Source: Blastocatellia bacterium (lineage in GTDB: Bacteria > Acidobacteriota > Blastocatellia > Pyrinomonadales > Pyrinomonadaceae). Taken from it: DNA of 21,047 bases. Of the stretch, positions 1 through 5,886 are shown one piece after another. Under the pieces are notes generated by a model. That model was given only the letters and a program-made list of their open reading frames with translations, made no database searches and was not told the origin of the DNA. The DNA is taken from the NCBI GenBank assembly GCA_003488005.1, contig DNND01000134.1, positions 42,981 through 64,027 of the forward strand, read 5' to 3'. Made by a program: the position numbers and the translations under genes. Position 1 is the first letter of the stretch. Every line of letters starts with the position of its first letter.

Positions 1-19
1 ATTGAAGCACTCCGAGAAC

Positions 20-406
20 CTAACCGAGTGAGATATTTTCCGGCGCACCTTTTTCCTGCGCGATGTTGCTGCGGACCTTCAAGAGCTTGTCCAGCATTTC
101 GGCGCATTCGGCGCTGCGCGTTGCCAATTGAGCATCGGCCTGTTCGTGGGTTTGTTGCAGGCGATGCAGTTCGTCGGCGATGTGCAGCGCGGCAAGGATC
201 GCGACCTTTAACGAATCGACAGTTAGAGTGCCGGACGAAATCTCACGCATGCGGCTATCGACGAAATCGGCCAGCTTCGTGAGGTATGCCGAGTCGCCGT
301 CAGAACGGATATTGTAAGTTTGGTTATAGATTTCAACGCGGATAATCGGCGGCGCTGAAGTTTCGACACTTTTCTTGCCTGGCATTTCAGCAATCCCCGT
401 TGTCAT
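20..406 (-). CDS. zapA: Cell-division protein ZapA
   Basis: A 128-residue protein whose residues about 22-75 match the ZapA family. It has a short beta-rich start (VEIYNQTYNIR), then DGDSAYLTKLADFVDSRM, then TLTVDSLKVAILAALHIADEL, and ends in a long charged helix. ZapA binds FtsZ in the cytoplasm and bundles protofilaments at the division ring. About 20 residues precede the conserved core, so the start could also be the internal Met at residue 8. The first ATG is preferred because it overlaps the stop of the upstream coiled-coil gene in an ATGA arrangement, which suggests translational coupling. Only 19 bases remain beyond the stop, so nothing can be said about what follows. Assignment is confident; exact start less so. 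Confidence 0.88.
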   Translation of the reverse strand: MTTGIAEMPGKKSVETSAPPIIRVEIYNQTYNIRSDGDSAYLTKLADFVDSRMREISSGTLTVDSLKVAILAALHIADELHRLQQTHEQADAQLATRSAECAEMLDKLLKVRSNIAQEKGAPENISLG

Positions 407-681
407 CTGAGTTCCTCCGCCAGCTCGGGATCAAGCGCGGCCACTGCGTCCAACATCGCTTCCACCTTCATGCGGATGATGTCGCGTTCGGCCAACAGCG
501 CTTCAACTTGTCTCTCCAGGCGTTCCTGCTCGCGCGGCACGCTGCCCCGGTTCCGGCGCATGTTGGAAAGTTCCTTTTCGAGGCTCTCCTTCTCGAGACG
601 AAGCGTCTTGGTGAGTTCGATAGTCCGATAGATCTTGTCTTCGAGATGCGAAAACTTTTCGAGTCCTGAGAGTGCGATCAT
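403..681 (-). CDS. Small coiled-coil protein, possible ZapB-like partner of ZapA
   Basis: A 92-residue, highly charged protein that looks almost entirely helical. Residues about 8-75 carry a heptad pattern of Leu/Ile with Glu, Lys and Arg (LEDKIYRTIELTKTLRLEKE, then LERQVEALLAERDIIRMKVE), and there is no signal peptide or membrane segment. Its stop codon overlaps the zapA start by four bases, so the two are very probably made together. Size, composition and neighbour suggest a division-ring accessory like ZapB, but coiled coils resemble one another and this is inference from context. There is no clear Shine-Dalgarno sequence in front of its ATG. pheT ends about 107 bases upstream, and that gap holds nothing I recognise. 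Confidence 0.7.
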   Translation of the reverse strand: MIALSGLEKFSHLEDKIYRTIELTKTLRLEKESLEKELSNMRRNRGSVPREQERLERQVEALLAERDIIRMKVEAMLDAVAALDPELAEELR

Positions 682-788
682 CTAACTAATCTTTCTTAGT
701 TTGTGGGCTATTGGCGTCGGCGAGGCGATTATGCGACTTCACGCTGTCAAGCGCAAGACCATCTGCGCCGATAAACGCGATTTATTTT

Positions 789-2885
789 TTAGTGAAGCTC
801 GGCACTAAATTTTTTTAGCAGCGAATCCAACAAACGCCGGTGACGCTCTTCCACTTCTTCATCGCGAAGTGTCCGCTGGTCGGAACGATATTCGACCCGC
901 AAGGTGACGGATCGTTTGTCAGCGGGGATATTCTGGCCTTCGTAAGTGCCCACCAGCTTCACACCCTGGTAGTCGTCAATCTCTTGCGATTCAATCCCCG
1001 CAACCAATTCCGTGAAACCAACATTGCGACCAACGAGTAGCGTCACGTCGCGTACCACTGACGGATAGCGTGGCAACGGTTTGTATTTGATTTCATGTTC
1101 GGCAATTTCAAAGACCGGTGTCAGGTTGAGTTCCGCAACGTAAACTCGCTGGCGAAATTTGTAACCTGCGGAAATTGTTTCCGACAAAGCGCCCGCGCTT
1201 CCGATAACCGTTCCGTCGGCGAGCGAGATGTTTGCTGCCTGGCCCGCCCGTAGATGTTTCACTTCGGCTTCGACAAAAGCCAAGGGTGGTAAATTCAAAG
1301 CAGCAATCGCGGCCTGCAGGGCGCCCGTGACGTCGTAGAAATCCAGCTCGCGGCTTGCTTGCGCCCGGTCCTGCTCGCTGGCCCCACCGCTGGCGATTAA
1401 CCCAAGTGATTCCGATTCATGCGGCAGCTCATCGCCCTCGGAACCCGCAAAAACACGACCGATTTCGAACAATCGCACGTCCTTCGTGCCTTGGTTAAAG
1501 TTGTGGCGCAACGACTGCAATAGCCCCGGCAGCAGGCTCGGCCGCATTCGAGTAACGTCTTCCAGGATGGGATTGCTTAGGGTAACGAACGATTCTTGCT
1601 CTGAAGGTTCATTCACCGTCGCTAAAGCAAAAACGTCGTCGTGGGCGGGATCGATGAAACTAAGATTTATTGCCTCATCGAAACCGAGGCTGGTTAGTGC
1701 GCGCCGTATCCGCCGGCGCTTTAGCTCCGCCGGTTGATACTCACCTGCCATGGCAGCAGGCGGCAACTCTGAACCTATGTACTCGTAACCCACGTGCCGG
1801 GCGATTTCTTCGACTAAATCTTCTTCAATACTGACGTCAACGCGCCAGCTCGGAACTACAAATGTTTTTGCTTTGTCTGTCGTCGCAGCACCGATGACAA
1901 AGCCCAGCGCGATCAAAATACGATCCATCTCGGCCACGCCAACTCGCAGCGACGTCAAACTTTCTACCCTTTCGGGCCGGAACGTTATTGAACGCGCAGC
2001 GAGCGGACGTGGATAAACGTCGATAACATCTTCAGTAGCTATGCCGCCGGCAATTTCGCAAATCAGGTCAACGCATCTGCTTTGTGCGTTTACGACGTTT
2101 TCGCAATCCGCACCGCGTTCGAAACGTTTCGAAGCCTCGGTATCCATGCCCAGCTTGCGCGCAGTTCGCCTGATTGAATCAGGATCGAAGTAAGCGCTTT
2201 CGATCAGCACATCGACGGTAGACGTTGAAATTTCTGAATCCAAGCCGCCCATGATTCCGGCAAGCGCAACTGGCCGCTCGGCATCTGCAATGACAAGCAT
2301 CTCGTTATCGAGTGTGCGACTAACGCCGTCAAGCGTTTGCAGTTTCTCTCCGGCGCGCGCCCGGCGCACAATGATTTTCCGGCCGTTAAGTTTTGTCAGA
2401 TCAAAAGCGTGCAGCGGTTGGCCCAACTCGTGAAGCACATAGTTCGTGATGTCGGCAACATTATTGATTGGCCGCTGACCGATTTCGTTAAGTCGTTTTG
2501 CCAGCCAGTCGGGTGATGGCCCAATCTTCACGCCGCGTACGATGCGGGCTGCGTAACGCGGACAAAGCTCCGCATCCGCAATTTCGACCGCAGCGAAATC
2601 GCTTGCTTTTCCTGCGGTTTTCGCGACTTTGGACTTGAGATCTGAGATCTCAGATCGCAAATTTAAGAGATTGAACTTTTCGATTACCGCGACTTCGCGC
2701 GCAATACCAACATGAGACAAACAGTCAGGTCGGTTTGAAGGGACTTCGACATCCAGGAGCGAATCGCCGTCCCCTTCAGCAACCGAGTCGATTGCGAGTC
2801 CGACCATAGTCAGTCGCTCCCGCAAGTCCAGCGGGGTCAGCTTTGTGCCGGTAAGCTCGCGCAGCCAGTTGTAACTAATAAGCAT
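789..2885 (-). CDS. pheT: Phenylalanine-tRNA ligase beta subunit, short form
   Basis: Beta subunit of the (alpha-beta)2 PheRS that charges tRNA-Phe. The 698 residues contain B1 (about 1-72, with VEVPSNRPDCLSHVGIAREV), B3/B4 editing domain (about 110-270, with LHAFDLTKL and IMGGLDSEIS), B5 (about 295-375), a catalytic-like core (about 390-595) and a C-terminal anticodon-binding FDX-ACB domain (about 605-698, YPSVVRDVTLLV). The usual protein is near 790-800 residues. Here the OB-fold tRNA-binding domain that normally interrupts B1 after the AGLEVD-like segment is absent: residue 35 runs straight into the LLDVEVPSNRPD strand. Residues 76-86 are encoded by a heptanucleotide repeat like those found between genes. 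The base run just before the ATG is also repeat sequence and shows no Shine-Dalgarno, so initiation strength is uncertain. Confidence 0.95.
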   Translation of the reverse strand: MLISYNWLRELTGTKLTPLDLRERLTMVGLAIDSVAEGDGDSLLDVEVPSNRPDCLSHVGIAREVAVIEKFNLLNLRSEISDLKSKVAKTAGKASDFAAVEIADAELCPRYAARIVRGVKIGPSPDWLAKRLNEIGQRPINNVADITNYVLHELGQPLHAFDLTKLNGRKIIVRRARAGEKLQTLDGVSRTLDNEMLVIADAERPVALAGIMGGLDSEISTSTVDVLIESAYFDPDSIRRTARKLGMDTEASKRFERGADCENVVNAQSRCVDLICEIAGGIATEDVIDVYPRPLAARSITFRPERVESLTSLRVGVAEMDRILIALGFVIGAATTDKAKTFVVPSWRVDVSIEEDLVEEIARHVGYEYIGSELPPAAMAGEYQPAELKRRRIRRALTSLGFDEAINLSFIDPAHDDVFALATVNEPSEQESFVTLSNPILEDVTRMRPSLLPGLLQSLRHNFNQGTKDVRLFEIGRVFAGSEGDELPHESESLGLIASGGASEQDRAQASRELDFYDVTGALQAAIAALNLPPLAFVEAEVKHLRAGQAANISLADGTVIGSAGALSETISAGYKFRQRVYVAELNLTPVFEIAEHEIKYKPLPRYPSVVRDVTLLVGRNVGFTELVAGIESQEIDDYQGVKLVGTYEGQNIPADKRSVTLRVEYRSDQRTLRDEEVEERHRRLLDSLLKKFSAELH
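2634..2663 (-). repeat. Heptanucleotide repeat block inside pheT
   Basis: Read on the minus strand, this stretch is a tandem of 7-nt units (GATCTGA, GATCTCA, GATCTCA) flanked by AATTTGC and AGTCCAA. The same unit style fills the infC-rpmI intergenic region (5001-5091). Within pheT it encodes about eleven residues of the linker between the B1 and B3/B4 domains, without breaking the frame. Confidence 0.7.
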
Positions 2886-2968
2886 AGTCAGTGGTCAGTA
2901 GTCCGTTGTCAGTTGCATCTGAAATGGCAAATTGTCTTTACAACTGACCACTGACAACTGACAACGAA
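2886..2968. repeat. Inverted heptad repeat between pheS and pheT
   Basis: The pheS-pheT gap is almost filled by 7-nt-period sequence. On the plus strand the left half uses units like CAGTGGT, CAGTAGT and CAGTTGC, and the right half carries the reverse complements (ACTGACC, ACTGACA). The two halves can fold back on each other. The block touches the pheT start codon. Confidence 0.7.
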
Positions 2969-2978
2969 CGGGGTTTAA

Positions 2979-4079
2979 TCAATCAAACTGATTCAGAAAC
3001 CTAACGTCGTTTTCGAAAAGCAGACGAATGTCGTCCAGGCCGTACATCAAAGCACACATGCGATCGATTCCCAGTCCAAAAGCGAAACCGGAATAGACTT
3101 CCGGATCGACGCCGGCTATTCGCAGGACATTTGGATGGACCATGCCTGAACCCCCGAGCTCGATCCAGCCGGATTGTTTACAAATGCGACAGCCAGTACC
3201 TCCACATTTAAAACAACTGAAATCAAACTCTGCGCTCGGCTCGGTGAAAGGAAAGTACGACGGCCGGAAACGTGTGATCGTTTGCGCGCCAAACATGCGG
3301 CGCAGAAACTCGGCAACCGTCCCTTTCAAGTGGGCCATCGTGATTCCGCGGTCAACACACAAGCCTTCAACTTGAAAAAACATCGGATTGTGCGTCGGGT
3401 CCGGAGTGTCGCGACGAAAGACACGGCCGGGGGCGATCATGCGCAACGGCGCGCCTCGTCGTTGCATGGCATGAATTTGCACCGTCGAGGTTTGCGAACG
3501 AAGCGCAAAGCCCTCGGTCGTATAAAAAGTGTCTTGCGGCGCGCGCGCGGGATGATTGGCGGGAATATTCAGCGCATCGAAATTGTAGAAGTCCGTTTCA
3601 ATTTCCCGATCGTCTTCAATCGCGTAACCCAGCGAAACGAAAATGTCCTCAATGCGTTCTCGCAATTTCGTAATCGGATGAATATGTCCCTGTCGCGGTC
3701 GCCGGCCCGGCAGAGTTACATCGATGCGGTCGCGCTCTCTGCGCGCGGATTGCAGCAAGTTGTTGAGCGTCTCGTCCGCCGTTGTGACCCGCTCGGTAAT
3801 CTCAGCTTCAGCCTGTTGCACCAGTTGGCCGAAAGCGGCGCGCTCAGCCGGCGCAACCTTGCCGATTAACTTTTTGCACGCGGCCAGGACACTTTTCCTG
3901 CCCATATACCGAGTTCGCAAATCGGCCAGGGCCCGTTGCTCAGTTTCAGCGTCAGCCAAACTCAGCGGCGGCGCAGAAGTATCCGTTAAGCGGACAAAGC
4001 GTTCGAACTCCTGCTCGAACGCTTTGCGTGCGATCTCAACTGCTAGACTTGGGTCTTCCGGGCTCTTAGGGTTTGTCAT
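2979..4079 (-). CDS. pheS: Phenylalanine-tRNA ligase alpha subunit
   Basis: Catalytic alpha subunit of PheRS, 366 residues, close to the usual family length of 330-370. The N-terminal coiled-coil arm occupies roughly residues 15-115. The class II catalytic domain follows, with motif 1 around HPITKLRERIEDIF (134-147), motif 2 at 219-236 (FRRDTPDPTHNPMFFQVE) and motif 3 around GFAFGLGIDRMCALMYGLDD (331-350). A four-cysteine cluster (C289, C292, C297, C300; CFKCGGTGCRIC) resembles the zinc-knuckle variant seen in many bacterial PheS proteins. The ATG has a short AAGG-type Shine-Dalgarno very close by. It lies downstream of rplT and upstream of pheT, the common bacterial order, but repeat blocks separate all three genes. 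Confidence 0.97.
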   Translation of the reverse strand: MTNPKSPEDPSLAVEIARKAFEQEFERFVRLTDTSAPPLSLADAETEQRALADLRTRYMGRKSVLAACKKLIGKVAPAERAAFGQLVQQAEAEITERVTTADETLNNLLQSARRERDRIDVTLPGRRPRQGHIHPITKLRERIEDIFVSLGYAIEDDREIETDFYNFDALNIPANHPARAPQDTFYTTEGFALRSQTSTVQIHAMQRRGAPLRMIAPGRVFRRDTPDPTHNPMFFQVEGLCVDRGITMAHLKGTVAEFLRRMFGAQTITRFRPSYFPFTEPSAEFDFSCFKCGGTGCRICKQSGWIELGGSGMVHPNVLRIAGVDPEVYSGFAFGLGIDRMCALMYGLDDIRLLFENDVRFLNQFD

Positions 4080-4105
4080 TACCTTGAAGGCGCCAATCTG
4101 ATTTA

Positions 4106-4282
4106 GTCCGTGAAACGGACGTTTGAAAATAGCCCAGCATTTCAGTGCTGGGAATAGGGTGAAGTCCGTGAAGCGGACGGCTGCATTGCCTTCAGCCGTC
4201 CGCTCAGCGGACTAGAAAGAAGCCGATGCGATAAACCCAGCGACGAATCGCTGGGCTATTTTCAACTGTCCGCCGAGCGGAC
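4106..4282. repeat. Paired double-hairpin element between rplT and pheS
   Basis: Two arms (4106-4152 and 4236-4282) are inverted copies. Each contains a GTCCG...CGGAC hairpin, the shared string GAAAATAGCCCAGC and a second hairpin. The hairpin in one arm is CCCAGCA/TGCTGGG and in the other CCCAGCG/CGCTGGG, so a base pair changed on both sides while the stem was kept. A further inverted pair lies between them (AGTCCG...GCGGACGGCTG against CAGCCGTCCGC...CGGACT). This accounts for most of the 230-base rplT-pheS gap. Confidence 0.75.
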
Positions 4283-4309
4283 AACCCGATTCCGATTGCC
4301 ATATCAGCA

Positions 4310-4690
4310 TCAGGCCGCGGCCTTTTCTTTCTTGTTTTCAAGTGCGTTCTTGGCTTGGACTGTCACTTCCGTGAAAGCCTCGGGCTGATTGACCGCGAGA
4401 TCGGCGAGCACCTTGCGATCCAACTCAATCTCCGCCAGCTTCAAGCCGTGCATGAGTTGTGAATAGTTCATTCCATTCAACCGCGCAGCCGCGCCAATGC
4501 GCACAATCCAAAGACTGCGAAAATCGCGTTTCTTTAGTTTGCGTCCGGTGTACGCGAAGTTTAATCCACGTTCGACTGACTCTTTTGCAGAACGATAAAG
4601 TTTTGACTTGGTGCCGCGATAACCCTTCGCCAGCTTCAAAATTTTCTTGCGCCGTTCGAGGCGCTTGTTTCCACGTTTAGCTCTTGGCAT
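4310..4690 (-). CDS. rplT: 50S ribosomal protein L20
   Basis: A 126-residue basic protein matching L20 along its length (usual size 115-120). The N-terminus MPRAKRGNKRLERRKKILK is the long basic tail that inserts into 23S rRNA. The globular part includes YRSAKESVERGLNFAYTGRK and RDFRSLWIVRIGAAARLNGM. L20 is an early assembly protein of the large subunit. The start has a good Shine-Dalgarno (AAGGAGAGG). It follows infC and rpmI, the standard IF3-L35-L20 cluster. In model bacteria L20 represses this cluster by binding its mRNA; I could not identify such a site here. Confidence 0.98.
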   Translation of the reverse strand: MPRAKRGNKRLERRKKILKLAKGYRGTKSKLYRSAKESVERGLNFAYTGRKLKKRDFRSLWIVRIGAAARLNGMNYSQLMHGLKLAEIELDRKVLADLAVNQPEAFTEVTVQAKNALENKKEKAAA

Positions 4691-4701
4691 AACCTCTCCT
4701 T

Positions 4702-4779
4702 AATGATGAACGCTGAATTCTGAATGATGAACAAATACCCACTCGCTTATTCATCCTTCCGCCTTCATCCTTCATAATT
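4702..4779. repeat. Inverted heptad repeat between rpmI and rplT
   Basis: On the plus strand, units AATGATG and AATTCTG on the left are answered by TTCATCC and TTCATAA units on the right. Period is about 7 nt and the halves are roughly reverse complements. The block fills the space between rpmI and the rplT Shine-Dalgarno. Confidence 0.6.
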
Positions 4780-4783
4780 GCTC

Positions 4784-4987
4784 TTAGTCTCTTCCATAGG
4801 GCAGCATTGCAGCGACACGCCCCAAGTCGGATTTTGAAACCAGCCCATCAATGTCCAGTAGCCGTTTTCGCTTATTAGTTTTCTTCGTCAGGATATGGCG
4901 CGCATGCGAATGACCGCGTTTCACTTTTCCACTGGCGGTCAAGCGAAAGCGCTTTGCTGCGCCTTTATGTGTTTTTAGTTTTGGCAT
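4784..4987 (-). CDS. rpmI: 50S ribosomal protein L35
   Basis: A 67-residue basic protein (usual 64-66) beginning MPKLKTHKGAAKRFRLTASG, the hallmark L35 start, with HARHILTKKTNKRKR in the middle. The start was set at this ATG rather than an in-frame ATG twelve codons upstream, because the family begins here and a GAGAGGA Shine-Dalgarno lies just in front. The longer reading would add residues encoded by repeat DNA. It is the middle gene of infC-rpmI-rplT. Confidence 0.96.
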   Translation of the reverse strand: MPKLKTHKGAAKRFRLTASGKVKRGHSHARHILTKKTNKRKRLLDIDGLVSKSDLGRVAAMLPYGRD

Positions 4988-5000
4988 AATTCCTCTCTTC

Positions 5001-5091
5001 AACTCTGAAATCTGAAATCTCAAATCTGAGATCTGAAATTAAATCTTCTCTTTAAATTCTGGGATCTCAAATCTGAGATCTCAAATCTAAA
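5001..5091. repeat. Heptad repeat block between infC and rpmI
   Basis: Two clusters of 7-nt-period sequence (ATCTGAA, ATCTCAA, ATCTGAG and variants) with internal GATCTCAAATCTGAGATC palindromes. The unit is the one found inside pheT at 2634-2663. Confidence 0.7.
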
Positions 5092-5097
5092 TGGTTC

Positions 5098-5799
5098 TTA
5101 GCTGGCATCTACCGGCTTATTGCTTTCCACTTGCGGCTCGGGCGTACTGCTTGCCACGACAGGCTGCTCAGGCTTATTGGCTTCTGCTTTAGGAGTCGGC
5201 TTAACGGGCGGCGCTGCTGGCTGTTCAGCCTTGGCTGCGCTCTTATGTTTCTTTGGCCCCAGGATAATGAACATCTGGTTCCCTTCCATGCGTGGTCGCG
5301 CTTCTACTTCACCCACGTCAATCAAATCTTTTTCCAGTCGTTCCAGGATGCGCGCACCCAACTCACGATGCGTCATTTCGCGGCCGCGAAACCAAATGGT
5401 GGCCTTAACTTTGTCGCCTTCTTCCAGCCACTCGCGCGCGTGTTTCATGCGATAGCTGTAGTCATGATCGTCGGTACCCGGCCGAAACTTAACTTCCTTA
5501 ACAGTGATCGTGACCTGTTTCTTCTTCGCCTCGTTCGCCTTCTTCTTCGCTTCGTACTGAAACTTTCCGAAGTCGATGATGCGGCAAACCGGCGGATCGG
5601 CTGTCGCCGCCACTTCCACCAAATCCAAACCTTTTTCGCGGGCGGCGCGAATTGCATCGCGAATATCCATGACGCCGAGCTGTTCACCCTCGTCCCCGAT
5701 AACGCGCACCTGGGCCACGCGAATTCTTTCATTAATGCGGGCAATGGGCAGGCGCCGGTTGTCCGGGCGCGAGCCGCGACCTCGAAAGCCTGTAGCTAT
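5098..5799 (-). CDS. infC: Translation initiation factor IF-3, probable AUA start
   Basis: IF-3 binds the 30S subunit, blocks 50S joining and polices start-codon choice. The frame has IF3-N (RINERIRVAQVRVIG, EQLGVMDIRDAIRAAREKGL, VEVAATADPPVCRIID), then the basic linker helix (YEAKKKANEAKKKQ) and IF3-C (KEVKFRPGTDDHDYSYRMKHA to MFIILGPKK). The first ATG/GTG-type codon in frame (GTG at 5718) would cut off the conserved RINERIRVAQ segment. Reading further upstream, the frame stays open to a TGA at 5803-5805. The only codon correctly spaced after the perfect AGGAGGTGA (5803-5811) is ATA at 5797-5799, giving 233 residues starting M-A-T-G-F-R-G-R-G. IF3 genes elsewhere use rare starts such as AUU for autoregulation. 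About 45 C-terminal residues rich in Pro, Ala, Lys and Glu extend beyond the fold. Confidence 0.9.
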   Translation of the reverse strand: MATGFRGRGSRPDNRRLPIARINERIRVAQVRVIGDEGEQLGVMDIRDAIRAAREKGLDLVEVAATADPPVCRIIDFGKFQYEAKKKANEAKKKQVTITVKEVKFRPGTDDHDYSYRMKHAREWLEEGDKVKATIWFRGREMTHRELGARILERLEKDLIDVGEVEARPRMEGNQMFIILGPKKHKSAAKAEQPAAPPVKPTPKAEANKPEQPVVASSTPEPQVESNKPVDAS

Positions 5800-5802
5800 A
5801 TC

Positions 5803-5811
5803 TCACCTCCT
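5803..5811 (-). promoter_or_regulatory. Strong Shine-Dalgarno deciding the infC start
   Basis: Minus-strand AGGAGGTGA is fully complementary to the 16S rRNA tail. It lies six bases (AGGAGG to ATA) before the proposed AUA codon. No ATG, GTG or TTG in the infC frame lies at workable distance, and the TGA inside the motif closes the frame upstream. Confidence 0.8.
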
Positions 5812-5814
5812 AAG

Positions 5815-5886
5815 TTAGGAAGTTCCAAGTTTCAAGTTCCAAGTTTCAAGTTGAAAAACCTGAAACTTGAAACTTGAAACCTGAAA
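5815..5886. repeat. Inverted heptad repeat between thrS and infC
   Basis: On the plus strand, tandem TTCCAAG/TTTCAAG units are followed, after a short AT-rich centre, by their reverse complements (CTTGAAA, CCTGAAA). The block can form a long hairpin and ends immediately at the thrS stop codon. Confidence 0.75.

Noticed and set aside
1..19. 6S RNA gene downstream of zapA
   Set aside because: This is a common location for ssrS, but only 19 bases are available, so no structure can be judged.
3174..3869. 231-codon plus-strand frame opposite pheS
   Set aside because: It is the complement of a well-conserved gene. Other long plus-strand frames (for example 5131-5877, 8976-9578, 19239-19808) are shadows for the same reason.
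4995..5091. CRISPR array
   Set aside because: The repeats are 7-nt units without spacers of uniform length, and no cas gene is present.
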